Shown here one piece after another: positions 50,117-63,163 of a stretch of 64,000 nt of DNA; positions within the stretch are counted from its first letter, which is position 1; each line of letters starts with the position of its first letter. Position numbers and translations under genes: made by a program. Under the pieces are notes generated by a model. It did no database searches and had not been told where the DNA came from. It saw only the letters and a program-made list of their open reading frames with translations. The DNA comes from Collinsella sp. AM34-10. GTDB taxonomy: Bacteria; Actinomycetota; Coriobacteriia; Coriobacteriales; Coriobacteriaceae. The stretch lies in NCBI RefSeq assembly GCF_003469185.1, contig NZ_QSIL01000002.1, positions 232,411 through 296,410 of the forward strand, in the 5' to 3' direction.

Positions 50117-50842
50117 CTAGCGCTTCTTCTTGCTCTTCTTCTGCTTGCGCCGCTTGCCCTTGTTATCCTGGGGCTTGTCGGCCTTGTCGCCCCGCTTGGC
50201 CTCGGCGGCAGCCTTCTCGGCCTTCATTTTCTTCTTCTTGGTCTCGATGCGGAGCTTTTTGTTAATGCGCGCCTTAAGGAAGGTGCCAAACTGCTCGGCA
50301 TTGCCGCGGACAAAGGTGTCCTTAGGGATCGTCACGCCCTGGTCGGCGAACATGGCTACAAAGATGCGCTCGCCGTCGAGCACGTGGTCGAGCTTTTCAA
50401 ACGGGAAGAACTGCGACTTGCCGCTCTTGCCCCAAACCATCAGGCCGTCCTCGTTGGCGGCGACGCGGCGATAGCGGCCACCCATGGACTCGTCGGCCTC
50501 GACGGCATCGATAAAGTCGCGGGCGAGGGTGTGGTGCAGGTTTTTGCTCCACCAGGCCAAAAAGGCGCCGAATACGATCAGGACGACGCCAAACTTGATC
50601 CAGTTGCCGCCGGCCACCAGCATGCCAATGCCGAGCAGCGCGGCAATTGCCGCGGCGACATACAGCGAGCCACGACGCCTGGGCGAGGCGATCAGACGGG
50701 CGAAGTCGGTGACCAGGTCGTTTTCGTACTGGTACTCGTTGAGGTACAGGATGCCGTCGTCGGCTGCGGCCTGCTTCTCGAGCGCGACCTCGACCTGGTC
50801 GGCTGCTTCGGAGGGAACGAGGTTGCTCTCTGCGTCTGCCAT
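50117..50842 (-). CDS. YcxB-like membrane protein with PH-like domain
   Basis: A 241-residue protein. Two close hydrophobic helices (about 60-100) split an N-terminal acidic region from a C-terminal PH-like part (VAANEDGLMVWGKSGKSQFF, then FEKLDHVLDGERIFV) typical of YcxB-type proteins. It ends with an extremely Lys-rich tail (residues 190-241). TAGGAG lies 10 bases before the ATG. It is divergent from dnaX. Function unknown; such proteins are thought to be membrane-associated adaptors. Confidence 0.7.
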   Translation of the reverse strand: MADAESNLVPSEAADQVEVALEKQAAADDGILYLNEYQYENDLVTDFARLIASPRRRGSLYVAAAIAALLGIGMLVAGGNWIKFGVVLIVFGAFLAWWSKNLHHTLARDFIDAVEADESMGGRYRRVAANEDGLMVWGKSGKSQFFPFEKLDHVLDGERIFVAMFADQGVTIPKDTFVRGNAEQFGTFLKARINKKLRIETKKKKMKAEKAAAEAKRGDKADKPQDNKGKRRKQKKSKKKR

Positions 50843-50957
50843 GCTCTTTGGACTCCTATCGCGGCGGGCTCGCCGTACGGGTTATTATGAATGAAGTATG
50901 CCGTGCGACCGCATGGCCGTCGCGGCAACAAGACTCAGTATACCCGGGGGAGCACCC

Positions 50958-53453
50958 ATGGAATCGTTGTACCGAAAGTATCGCCCGCTCACCTTCGACT
51001 CCGTGGTGGGCCAGCAGCATATCGTCTCGACGCTCGAGCACGCCATCACCGAGGGACGCCTGTCCCACGCCTACCTGTTCTGCGGACCGCGCGGCACGGG
51101 CAAGACCACCATGGCGCGCATCCTTGCCAAGGCGCTGCTGTGCCGCAACGCCGAGGCGGCGCGCGCCGAGGGCGCAAGCGGCTGCATGCCCGACGGCACC
51201 TGTGAGGAGTGCGAGCTCATCGCCGAGGGCAACCACCCCGATGTCTACGAGCTCGATGCCGCAAGCCGCACGGGCGTGGACAATGTGCGCGAGGAGATCA
51301 TCAACTCCGTCAACTTTGCCCCGGTGCGCGGCAAGTACAAGATCTATATCATCGACGAGGTTCACATGCTCACGACGGCGGCGTTCAACGCGCTGCTCAA
51401 GACGCTCGAGGAGCCGCCGGCACACGTGATCTTTGTGCTGTGCACCACCGATCCGCAAAAGATTCTGGAGACCATCCTCTCGCGCTGCCAGCGCTTCGAT
51501 TTCCACCGCATCGGCAACGAGGATATCGAGCATCGCCTGTCCTACGTGTGCGAGCAGGAGGGCTTCGATTACGACGACGAGGCGCTTGCCATCGTGGCGC
51601 GCCATGCCAAGGGCGGCATGCGCGACGCGCTCTCCACGCTGGAGCAGCTGAGCGTTTTTGGCAACGGCGCCGTGCATGCGGACGATGCCCGCTCGCTTTT
51701 GGGCGAGGTTTCGGACCAGATTCTGGGCGAGTTTGCCCGCGCCATCGCCGAGCGTGATATTACTGAGCTCTATGGGCTCATTCGTGCACAGGTCGAGGAG
51801 GGCAATGACCTGCTTGAGCTGACGCGCGACCTGGTGGCGCATGTGCGCGACGTGTATGTGGCCTGCGTTGCCGGTGCCCGTGCCGAGCTGTTTGAGGGCG
51901 GGGTCGAGCAGGCCGAGGCGCTTGCTGCCGAGGCCGCCGCCTTTGGCGAGCATTCGGCCGACCGTCTGGCCCGCGTGCTGACGGTGCTTGACGATGCCGC
52001 GCTGGAGATGAGGGGCGCGAGCGACGTGCGCCTGGTGCTCGAGATCGCCTGCACGCGCCTGGCACGTCCCGAGGCTGATCTGACCATTGAGGCCCTGGCC
52101 GAGCGCGTGGCACGCTTGGAGGCCATGGTTGCCAACGCCGCGGTGCCGGCGAGCGTGGCTGCTGCAGGTGCTGCGCCTGAAACTGTCTCGGCTGTACCTG
52201 CGGCGATGCAACAGCCGACACTGATCTCGGGTGCCCGAGCTACCGCTCCGACAACACCTGCCGTGCCCGCCGCTGCGTCTGCGCGCCAGGGCGGCATGCC
52301 CTGGGACCGAGGCACTGCCGCTCCGGCGACCCAGCCTGCGCCCGCGCCGACCCCCAAGCCTGCCGCGCTGACATCTCAGCCTACATCGGCTCCGATGTCT
52401 CAGCCCGTTGCGGCTCCCGCGCCTGCCGCCGCTCCGGCACCTAAGCCCCAGCTCAACAACGCCGCCCAGGTTGCTGCCGCCGGCGCCGCCGAGACCCCCG
52501 CGGTTGAGGATGCCGGCGAGCTCCAGCGCAAATGGGCCGAGGTCGTCGAGCGCGTCAAGGCCCAACAACCTTCTTATGCGGCTCTCCTGTTGAACGCTCG
52601 CGCTACGGCAGACGATGGTTCTAAGCTCACGGTCTCGTTCCCTACGACATTTGCTATCAAGATGCTCGGGCGTGCTGATACACAGGCGGTGTTTTTGCCG
52701 ACAGTCAGTGCGGTTTTCGGTCGTCGCACCGTCGACTATGTCTTGGATGGGGGTGGCACGCCGGCTCCTCAACATGAGGAGCATTCTCCATCTGCACGGG
52801 CTGCGGCATCTGCGGACCCGCAACCCGTGTCCTCGGCGGCCCCTGCATCCTCGAACGCCAGCGCGATGCAGCCAAAAGCGGCACCGGTAGCGGCACCGAC
52901 CCCGTCGGCGCCTGAACCCGCTGCGCCCAAACCGGCTGCTCCGGTCCCCGCGCCCAAGCCCGCTGCCGCGCCTGCGCCCGAGTCATCCGACCTGGCCAAG
53001 GCCCCCTGGCTGAGCTCCGACAACCCCGCCGGCGCCCCCGCTACGGGTAAGCTCCCGACCGAACCCGCGCCCCGAGCGCCCGAGCGCGCGTCCGCTTCCA
53101 AGACTCAGCCGTCTGCGCAGGCTGCGTCGTGGGAATCCGAGCAGGTGCCCTACGACGACGCCATGGTCGGCGGCTTCGCCGGCGATACGAGCGGGGAGGA
53201 TCTTCCTCCGTTCGACGTGCCTGCCGCGGTGCCTGCGCCCAGCCCTGCCGCTTCAGCCGCGGCTCCCGCAGCTGCGACGTCCGCTCCCACAAGCGATGAC
53301 GCCCCCGCTGCCCCTTGGGAGTCCAACCCCGGCGCCGGCAGTCCCTTCGGCCACCAGGGCGCAGCCCCGAGCATCCCGCAGACCGAGGATGAGGCCAAAG
53401 CCCTCATCCGCAGCGTCTTCGGCCAGTCCACCATCTTCAAGCCGGTGGAGTAG
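50958..53453 (+). CDS. dnaX: DNA polymerase III subunits gamma/tau
   Basis: An 831-residue clamp-loader ATPase. MESLYRKYRPLTFDSVVGQ, Walker A GPRGTGKTT (about 45), a zinc module with four cysteines (about 64-100), DEVHMLT and the arginine-finger region SRCQRF make up the conserved N-terminal 370 residues. The remainder is an Ala/Pro-rich, low-complexity tau-like extension with a small folded island (about 515-600). GGGGGAG precedes ATG 50958. dnaX-ebfC-recR is a common operon; here a minus-strand gene interrupts it. Confidence 0.95.
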   Translation: MESLYRKYRPLTFDSVVGQQHIVSTLEHAITEGRLSHAYLFCGPRGTGKTTMARILAKALLCRNAEAARAEGASGCMPDGTCEECELIAEGNHPDVYELDAASRTGVDNVREEIINSVNFAPVRGKYKIYIIDEVHMLTTAAFNALLKTLEEPPAHVIFVLCTTDPQKILETILSRCQRFDFHRIGNEDIEHRLSYVCEQEGFDYDDEALAIVARHAKGGMRDALSTLEQLSVFGNGAVHADDARSLLGEVSDQILGEFARAIAERDITELYGLIRAQVEEGNDLLELTRDLVAHVRDVYVACVAGARAELFEGGVEQAEALAAEAAAFGEHSADRLARVLTVLDDAALEMRGASDVRLVLEIACTRLARPEADLTIEALAERVARLEAMVANAAVPASVAAAGAAPETVSAVPAAMQQPTLISGARATAPTTPAVPAAASARQGGMPWDRGTAAPATQPAPAPTPKPAALTSQPTSAPMSQPVAAPAPAAAPAPKPQLNNAAQVAAAGAAETPAVEDAGELQRKWAEVVERVKAQQPSYAALLLNARATADDGSKLTVSFPTTFAIKMLGRADTQAVFLPTVSAVFGRRTVDYVLDGGGTPAPQHEEHSPSARAAASADPQPVSSAAPASSNASAMQPKAAPVAAPTPSAPEPAAPKPAAPVPAPKPAAAPAPESSDLAKAPWLSSDNPAGAPATGKLPTEPAPRAPERASASKTQPSAQAASWESEQVPYDDAMVGGFAGDTSGEDLPPFDVPAAVPAPSPAASAAAPAAATSAPTSDDAPAAPWESNPGAGSPFGHQGAAPSIPQTEDEAKALIRSVFGQSTIFKPVE

Positions 53454-53474
53454 CTGCGCAGGCGGGTATACTGC

Positions 53475-53948
53475 TCAAGAAGAGAACCCCTTGCCCGGGC
53501 GCATCTGTATTTCGGACATGTGCAACGTGGTGCCGCGTATATCGCATTCGAGCAGACAGGCGCGTGACGGTCGGCCTAGGATGCTGAGGTCGATACGATA
53601 CGTCGCATGGCTGTCCGTGTACTCGACTTGCTCGGCGTTGACGGTTGCTCCGATTGTAAATAAAGAGCCCAGTTCGGCATCGACAATCTTGGAGTCCTTT
53701 ATCTTGACCTTGAACTCTTGGTAGAGGGACGGGCTGTTGTAGTAAATGGTTCGGGTTCCGTCGGTGCATTCATCGGTCGTCTCCCATTTGACGACGGGCT
53801 GGTCCGAGCTGGCTATCAGCAGTTCTGCTCCAAAAGCTATGGCATGGGTGATGATAACCAGTAATACCCAGACGACAAAGAGATAGAGAACCACATATGC
53901 AACGGGGTGTTTTGAGCGGATGTTTTGGAGTACGGCTGGGACATTCAC
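53475..53948 (-). CDS. Hypothetical single-pass membrane protein between dnaX and ebfC
   Basis: A 157-residue protein with GTG start and GGAGGTG just upstream. One membrane helix (about 17-45) is followed by an outside domain of about 110 residues with two cysteine pairs' worth of Cys (DECTDG, RACLLECD). I do not recognise it. It stands convergent to dnaX and divergent from ebfC, an insertion into a normally tight operon, with somewhat lower GC. It superficially resembles the two small anchored proteins at 1958 and 2861. Confidence 0.6.
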   Translation of the reverse strand: MNVPAVLQNIRSKHPVAYVVLYLFVVWVLLVIITHAIAFGAELLIASSDQPVVKWETTDECTDGTRTIYYNSPSLYQEFKVKIKDSKIVDAELGSLFTIGATVNAEQVEYTDSHATYRIDLSILGRPSRACLLECDIRGTTLHMSEIQMRPGKGFSS

Positions 53949-54100
53949 GAGGGCACCTCCAAATCGTCATCTATGACAATCAAATTATACCCAGCCGCCA
54001 TGCGTGCCGCCTCGAGCAGCGGCTCGGCATTTTGCCATGTAGCCTTGTAGCCCTACGCATAAACTGCCTGGTTCCAGCTCTGCTAGATGTAGCTTGAGAT

Positions 54101-54136
54101 AATTATGCAACCTTGCATAATTCGACCTTGCATAAT
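54101..54136. promoter_or_regulatory. Perfect AT-rich palindrome plus third half site upstream of ebfC
   Basis: AATTATGCAA-CC-TTGCATAATT (54101-54122) is a perfect dyad, and TTGCATAAT recurs at 54128-54136. The region from 53949 to 54297 holds no gene. This is the likely control region of the ebfC-recR transcript or the divergent gene. Confidence 0.55.
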
Positions 54137-54297
54137 CTTGGGCGTGCGTCACGCTCAAGGACATGTATATCGACTGAGGTAGCGTGTCCGCCCCGCTTGC
54201 TTGCCCCGCGCCGTGGTACGATTTTTGAGTTTGAAAGTCCCGTCGCGCTCCGGCTGCCCTTGCAGCTTGTCGCGCGGCCGCACGTAAAGGAGCCATC

Positions 54298-54618
54298 ATG
54301 GCCGGTATGAACATGCAGCAAATGATGAAGCAGGCTCGCAAGATGCAGGAGCAGCTTGCCGCCGCGCAGGAAAACCTTAAGTCCCAGACCGTCGACGCCT
54401 CTGCCGGCGGCGGCATGGTCAAGGTGACCGTTAACGGCGAGATGGAGCTCGTCAACCTCACCATCGACCCCGATGCCCTCGATCCCGAGGACGTCGATAT
54501 GCTGCAGGACATGATCATGGCTGCCGTCAACGAGGCCGTCCGCGGTGTCAACGAGCTCGCCAACAAGCAGATGGGCGCCATCACCGGCGGCCTCAACATC
54601 CCGGGCATGCCGTTCTAA
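54298..54618 (+). CDS. ebfC: YbaB/EbfC nucleoid-associated DNA-binding protein
   Basis: A 106-residue protein: Met/Gln-rich N-terminal helix ([18 protein letters not shown]), central beta-sheet ([20 protein letters not shown]) and C-terminal helix, the YbaB fold that dimerises and bridges DNA. AAAGGAG stands before the ATG. It is 13 bases upstream of recR, with which it is conserved as a pair. Confidence 0.95.
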   Translation: MAGMNMQQMMKQARKMQEQLAAAQENLKSQTVDASAGGGMVKVTVNGEMELVNLTIDPDALDPEDVDMLQDMIMAAVNEAVRGVNELANKQMGAITGGLNIPGMPF

Positions 54619-54631
54619 GACACGCATATAT

Positions 54632-55228
54632 ATGAGTGCCAACCATAGTCTGCAAAAATTGCTCGATGAGCTGGGCCGTCTGCCGGGCATTGGTCCCAAG
54701 TCGGCCCAGCGCATCGCCTATTACCTGCTCGAGGCCGATGCCGAGGAGGCGCGCCGCCTGGCCGAGGCTATCCTGGAGGTTAAGCAGGAGGTTCACTTTT
54801 GCAGCCGCTGCTTTAACTACGCCACGGCCGACGAGTGCTCCATCTGCCAGGATTCGATGCGCGATACCACTCGCATTTGCGTGGTGGGCGAGCCGCGCGA
54901 TGTCCAGGCGATTGAGCGCACGGGCAGCTACCACGGTCTCTACCACGTATTGGGCGGCGTGATCAGTCCCATGGACAAGATTGGTCCCGAGCAGTTGCAC
55001 ATTCGTGAGCTGCTGGCACGCTTGGGCCACGAGGACATCCACGAGGTCATCATCGCCACCAACCCCAATATCGAGGGCGAGACCACGGCGAGCTACCTGG
55101 CCCGCACTATCAAGCCGCTGGGCGTTGAGGTATCGCGTCTGGCGAGCGGCCTTCCCGTGGGCGGCGACCTGGAGTATGCCGACGAGCTTACGCTTGGGCG
55201 CGCCATCGAGGCCCGTCGCACGATTTAG
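54632..55228 (+). CDS. recR: Recombination mediator RecR
   Basis: A 198-residue DNA-gap-binding ring protein that works with RecO/RecF to load RecA. The HhH motif [17 protein letters not shown], four-cysteine zinc finger (CSRC and CSIC, about 57-72), and Toprim domain with VVGEPRD and [13 protein letters not shown] are all present; length is normal. Confidence 0.97.
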   Translation: MSANHSLQKLLDELGRLPGIGPKSAQRIAYYLLEADAEEARRLAEAILEVKQEVHFCSRCFNYATADECSICQDSMRDTTRICVVGEPRDVQAIERTGSYHGLYHVLGGVISPMDKIGPEQLHIRELLARLGHEDIHEVIIATNPNIEGETTASYLARTIKPLGVEVSRLASGLPVGGDLEYADELTLGRAIEARRTI

Positions 55229-55380
55229 GTGGCGAGCCTGCTCCTGCCGTATGTCTTCATCGCGACGCACGGGGTAGCCATAATTTCCCCGTGCGACTGT
55301 AAGTTTGTTGTGCAACAAAGATGCTTTGTATCCGCTTATCGCATGGATGCTTCCACTCGCATCCTTAATTTGCCCATTCG

Positions 55381-55458
55381 TTGCGCAACCTTTTGGGTTC
55401 GCTGATACACTCAAATATGGATTCGAATGAATGCGCCGCTCCCGAGCGGCGTGTTTTT
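55381..55458 (+). promoter_or_regulatory. Promoter with terminator-like attenuator before the 55474 gene
   Basis: GTTGCGCAAC (from 55380) is a perfect palindrome. Its TTGCGC with TACACT (55406-55411, 19-base spacer) may form the promoter. CGCCGCT-cccg-AGCGGCG (55434-55451) followed by TGTTTTTG is a terminator-like hairpin placed in the expected leader, just before the GGAGGAG site. A second palindrome TTGTTGTGCAACAA lies near 55305. Confidence 0.5.
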
Positions 55459-55473
55459 GTTGGAGGAGAACGC

Positions 55474-56379
55474 ATGCGGCCCGGTGGCACTCAGACAAAG
55501 CGCGGCGCCGCGGTGCGCATGCGACGCCGACTGGGCTTGGCGCCGCGGGCGTACGCACTGCTGTCTTGCTCGCTGGTGCTGGTCATAGCTGGCGTTTCTG
55601 CCTATGGCATGACCGTGCCGTCCATGATGCAGGCACATGCCGCACGCGAACCGCGCGTGGGGCATGAGGTCAAAAGTGACCTGGGGACCACGACTGGATA
55701 TGCTTGGGCAAGTGTGGTCGCGCATATTGTGTTTGGCACCGGCGACGCGGACGGCGCCGAGGCCCCGGACAACGAAGTCACGCTTGCCAATGGCAAAACC
55801 ATCGTGCTCACCAACACCAAGATCATCGATCGGTTGTCCAACAATAGCGTGGCGGCAACGGTGAATAAGGTCGAGCAGCAGAAGGAGCAGGACGCCCAGC
55901 AGTCCGGAAAGCCCGGTAGCTCGGATACTTCTGGCTCCGGCTCGGATTCGTCGAGTTCGGGCGGCGGCTCTGGGTCGGGTTCCTCTGCCGGAGGGTCTGG
56001 AAACGGCGGCTCGACGGGCGGCAACACTGACAACGATGCAAACTCCGGTGGCCTTTCCGCTGCTGAGGAAGAGAGCATTCACAGTTGGCTTGTAACCAAG
56101 TACAACATGCTCGACGGCTATGTTTCTCGCGCCAATGACGTGGTTTCGACCTATAACTCTACGGGAGATCCCAGGCCGTGCGACAGCCTGGTCGGGGAGA
56201 TGTTTGTCATTCGAGCCGAGTTTGGTCGTCAGACATTCTCGCCCCGGTCAAAGTGGTATCAGCAGTATGCCAATCTGTGGGGCTGTTACACCAACCTATG
56301 TCAATGGGTCGGCCATTACGGCGATGATGACGTCGCGCTCGGTAACTTCAACAATAACGTGGCGGCGCTTGCCCTATGA
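55474..56379 (+). CDS. Membrane-anchored protein with Ser/Gly-rich linker
   Basis: A 301-residue protein. A basic cytoplasmic start (RRRLGLAPRAYALL), one membrane helix (about 27-50), then an external region containing TLANGKTIVLTNTKIIDRL, a long Ser/Gly linker (about 145-205) and a C-terminal Trp/Tyr-rich helical part (about 215-301). The linker suggests it spans the wall. GGAGGAG sets ATG 55474. Its stop overlaps the kinase start (ATGATGA), so it is probably the sensory or substrate partner of that kinase. Family not recognised. Confidence 0.65.
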   Translation: MRPGGTQTKRGAAVRMRRRLGLAPRAYALLSCSLVLVIAGVSAYGMTVPSMMQAHAAREPRVGHEVKSDLGTTTGYAWASVVAHIVFGTGDADGAEAPDNEVTLANGKTIVLTNTKIIDRLSNNSVAATVNKVEQQKEQDAQQSGKPGSSDTSGSGSDSSSSGGGSGSGSSAGGSGNGGSTGGNTDNDANSGGLSAAEEESIHSWLVTKYNMLDGYVSRANDVVSTYNSTGDPRPCDSLVGEMFVIRAEFGRQTFSPRSKWYQQYANLWGCYTNLCQWVGHYGDDDVALGNFNNNVAALAL

Positions 56380-58220
56380 TGACCGATCTTGCATCCACCA
56401 CACCACAATCGCTCGGTCGCGATCCCATGGTCGGCTTGCGCCTGGCGCGTGTCGACGGGTTTGAGCCGGCCATTGCGCTCGGTCAGGACGAACTGCCTGC
56501 CTATCTGCGTCGTTTTACGATGCTGTTTGCCGACGATGCCACCATGCGCCGTGGCGGTATCGGCCGCGTGACGCGTGCCGTCAACGCCCAAGGCGAGGCC
56601 GTGGCGCTCAAGCAGCTCATCTTGCCGACGCGCGATGAGTTTGACGACGATGCAACTCACGAGGCGCTGGTCGCCAAGTTCAAAGCGGCATTTCGCGAGG
56701 AATATGAATGCCATCGCGCCCTTTCGGGCCTTAAGGGCTTTCCCCGCCTCTATGGCTGGGGCGAGGTCGACGGTGTGCCTGCAATTGTCATGGAATGGGT
56801 CGAGGGCGAGACGCTTGCCCGCTTGCGTTCGCGACTCGCCGTGGACGATGACGGACGCCTGTCGCCGCTTGTGGCGGCGCGTCTGGGTCGCGACCTGTTC
56901 GATCTGCTCTGCCGTATGAGCCTGGTGGGTGAGGGCTTTGTCCATCGCGATATCTCGCCCGCTAATATTATGGTGCGTACGGCGCGTCTACCGCTTGACC
57001 GGCAGCTTGCCGAGGGCACCTTTGACCTGTGCCTGATCGACTTTGGCTCGTCGCTGGCGCTCGAGCCTGCGTCGGCCGTGGCCGGTACCGGCGGCAAGGC
57101 GTCGTTTACGGAGCGCTATGCCACGCTGCGTCGCGCGACGGTTGCCTATGCCCCACCCGAGATGCTCACCGACGATATTCCCGATCTGCGCGCTTTGCGT
57201 ATGTCGCCGGCGATTGACGTCTATGCCGCGGCAAGCACGGTTTACGAGCTCATTGCCGGCGTCGCGCCATACGAAGCCGCGCCGAGCACTTCGGGCACCT
57301 CGGGTTCGCGCAAAAAGACGCGCGACATCGCGAGCCCCTACCGTCTCAAGATGGACACGCGGCCCGACTATCCCATTGGTGCCCATGCGCCCGGTTGTGA
57401 TTTGACTCAGCTGCTTCGTCGTGAGCCCGATGTGGCGCTCGCCGCGGCCGAGCAGGCCCAGCAGCTAGGGCTTGAGCCGGATTCCGAAGAGCTACGCGAT
57501 GCGCTGGCGTTTGTCGATGCCCAGCTGTTCGACGTGGTGATGGCCTGTCTGTCCAGCCATCAAAAAGATCGTCCCGAGCCGGCGGCGGTCGAGGCGGCGC
57601 TCTCGGCGTTTTGTGACCACTATGCGCAAAATGTCGGTCGTTCGCTCCGCGGCGAGCCGCTCACGCCGTGCCCCATGGATGCGTCTGGCCGTGCGGTTCG
57701 TCGCGCGCTGATGGTCGGCGCGACGGTCGTCTGTGGCGTGGTTTGGGCTGTGGTCGTGGTTTCGGCCGCGCTGCTGGCGTCGGGCGCTCGCGTGACGGCG
57801 ACTTTGGGATCGCTCGTGTGGTCTGGGACGCTACCGGGTATTATTGCCGCACTGGCGTTGGCGCTGCCAGGCGTAGCCGGCGTTACCGCGGGGGCACTTG
57901 CGCGCAATCGGCGCTCGGGGTTCCTGCAGGGTGTGCTTGCGCTTTCTGCCTGCGAGGTTCCAGTACTGGTTGTGGCTGCATGTAGCGTATTTTCCCAACG
58001 CGCCGTGATGGGCGGCCTTGTTGCCGCTCTGGTTGCAACCTATACGCTTACGTGGTTTTTGCTTGCGATGGGCTTTGCCTTTGAACTTCCCGTTTCGGCA
58101 CCGCGACGCACAAAAGCCCAGATGGCGACTCCGCTTGCCGGTGGAGCCGCAGCTGCCCGTACTTTTGGCGGACCTGTCGAAGTATCGTCCGATTCTATTT
58201 CTACGACCAAGGAGGCCTAG
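56376..58220 (+). CDS. Ser/Thr protein kinase-like protein with C-terminal membrane domain
   Basis: A 614-residue protein. The kinase domain (about 55-410) has RGGIGRV, the VALKQL lysine, VMEWVEGETL, HRDISPANIM (about 190) and DFGSSLAL. Several insertions enlarge it. About five hydrophobic helices (about 445-570) follow. The overall plan, kinase then multi-helix membrane region, matches the kinase at 41906, but sequence similarity is low. It sits between the anchored protein and an FHA protein with tight spacing, forming a small independent kinase-FHA module. Confidence 0.85.
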   Translation: MMTDLASTTPQSLGRDPMVGLRLARVDGFEPAIALGQDELPAYLRRFTMLFADDATMRRGGIGRVTRAVNAQGEAVALKQLILPTRDEFDDDATHEALVAKFKAAFREEYECHRALSGLKGFPRLYGWGEVDGVPAIVMEWVEGETLARLRSRLAVDDDGRLSPLVAARLGRDLFDLLCRMSLVGEGFVHRDISPANIMVRTARLPLDRQLAEGTFDLCLIDFGSSLALEPASAVAGTGGKASFTERYATLRRATVAYAPPEMLTDDIPDLRALRMSPAIDVYAAASTVYELIAGVAPYEAAPSTSGTSGSRKKTRDIASPYRLKMDTRPDYPIGAHAPGCDLTQLLRREPDVALAAAEQAQQLGLEPDSEELRDALAFVDAQLFDVVMACLSSHQKDRPEPAAVEAALSAFCDHYAQNVGRSLRGEPLTPCPMDASGRAVRRALMVGATVVCGVVWAVVVVSAALLASGARVTATLGSLVWSGTLPGIIAALALALPGVAGVTAGALARNRRSGFLQGVLALSACEVPVLVVAACSVFSQRAVMGGLVAALVATYTLTWFLLAMGFAFELPVSAPRRTKAQMATPLAGGAAAARTFGGPVEVSSDSISTTKEA

Positions 58221-58223
58221 GTC

Positions 58224-59162
58224 ATGGCATCTCAAGTTGAGCTCACCCCATGCGGGGCCATGTTTGACATCTTTAAGCGCGCGGCGCATCTGAGCCATAT
58301 CGAGCTGTGCGGCCTGGTGCTTTCGTCCCGTCCGCTCGCCGACGGCCGCAGCCCGCAGAGCCGAGCCGCCGATCGCTCTTGGGTTTCCCGCTTTATCGTT
58401 CGCGCGCCGGTCGGCACGCTTCAGCAGCGCTACTTTGCCGAATACGGTACCTCGGCTGCGCGTATTATGTCGCAACTGGCCCTGCGCCAGCGAAATCCCA
58501 TGGACTCCACGGCTGTGATCAATATGGTGTGCGGTCCTGCAGGTGAACCGATGGTACGCGCGCTCGAAGAGTGCCATCAGGACACGAATCTCTATCGCAA
58601 CGCGCTCGATCGCCTGTCCCAGGCGGCGGAACTCATGCCCGCCGAGCGCGCCGAGGCCGTGCTGGTGCTGTTTGTCGCCGTCGGTTGTTCGGCGGATGTG
58701 CGGTCCTCGGTGAACTATGCCATCGACTACGCGCACGCGACCTGTGGCGGAGGCACCTCCACGCCGCGTTCGCTTGGCATGTCGATGACCGCGGGCGAAC
58801 GCGAACCCGCTCCGGCGCACCCCTTGGGCTTGCTGCGCGTACAAAACAGTTTTGTCGTGAGCGCCCCGCGCTGGATTCAGCCGAGTGAGCAGGGTGTTGA
58901 GATTGGTGCGCTGGCCACTGGTGAGGGCGATATTACCGACGTCGGCGACGATGTCTCGGCCCGCCATGCCCATATCTGGTGCGATGCTCAAAATATCTGG
59001 CACGTCGAGGACTTGTCGTCCACCAACGGAACCGTGGTGGTAAACGGGGCCACGCGCGTCTGCATTCAGGTCGAGCCCGGCCGTTCCGCCCAACTCAATC
59101 CCGGCGACGAGCTCAAGCTCGGCGAATCCACTACCTACGCCGTCCTCTTCGGTGCCCTCTAG
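58224..59162 (+). CDS. FHA-domain protein of the third kinase module
   Basis: A 312-residue cytoplasmic protein. The N-terminal 210 residues are helical and unrecognised. The C-terminal FHA domain (about 212-310) has GDDVSARHAHIW and DLSSTNGTVVVNG, the phosphothreonine-contact residues. It begins 3 bases after the kinase stop with AAGGAGG inside the kinase's last codons. It is presumably a reader of phosphorylated partners of that kinase. Confidence 0.85.
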   Translation: MASQVELTPCGAMFDIFKRAAHLSHIELCGLVLSSRPLADGRSPQSRAADRSWVSRFIVRAPVGTLQQRYFAEYGTSAARIMSQLALRQRNPMDSTAVINMVCGPAGEPMVRALEECHQDTNLYRNALDRLSQAAELMPAERAEAVLVLFVAVGCSADVRSSVNYAIDYAHATCGGGTSTPRSLGMSMTAGEREPAPAHPLGLLRVQNSFVVSAPRWIQPSEQGVEIGALATGEGDITDVGDDVSARHAHIWCDAQNIWHVEDLSSTNGTVVVNGATRVCIQVEPGRSAQLNPGDELKLGESTTYAVLFGAL

Positions 59163-59613
59163 CCGGCAGATAGGGACGTTCCTTTCCTGCCGGCACTTTG
59201 GGACACTCCTTGGCGCGCCAGAGCCAGTCGCCCGGGGATGGAGGGACCATTTTGGCCCTTGGCAGTCACCCAAGGTAAACCTTTACCGCCCGCCTATATT
59301 TGCCGAAATTACACTTGACGGCGGGGTACAATAAGCCCGCATGCGGATTTCCGTTGCGGGCGCTTCCCATCGCCGGGGCGTGCCCGGGAGCATCCGGCAT
59401 GCGGCCTTTGCGGCGCTCGGTCATGTGCAAGACGGGCGGTCGGGTCTGTGGGGCGCATCAGTTGCCCCTCGCCTCGGCATGTCTTCTCTCCACGCCACGT
59501 ACCTGCTGCTGAGCCTGCCTGCCAGATGATTGGAAGCAACAGCGTAAATCCCATCACGCCAACATCCCGGCGATCGCCGGGGCCTGTATACCTATATGAG
59601 AGGAGAGGGGTAT
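59163..59613 (+). promoter_or_regulatory. Long GC-rich leader/intergenic region before pyruvate:ferredoxin oxidoreductase
   Basis: A 451-base gap without a gene. TACAAT (59327-59332) is a -10 candidate and TTGACG (59315) lies too close to pair with it. From about 59335 the putative leader has hairpin potential (GCCCGCA/TTGCGGGC) and a 16-bp perfect palindrome, CCCGGCGATCGCCGGG (59566-59581), near the start site. Confidence 0.35.
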
Positions 59614-63153
<3,540 letters not shown>

Positions 63154-63163
63154 GTCTCCCACC

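Noticed and set aside
50843..50957. Possible signal-recognition-particle RNA next to dnaX
   Set aside because: The conserved SRP-RNA tip sequence is not present in this short gap on either strand.
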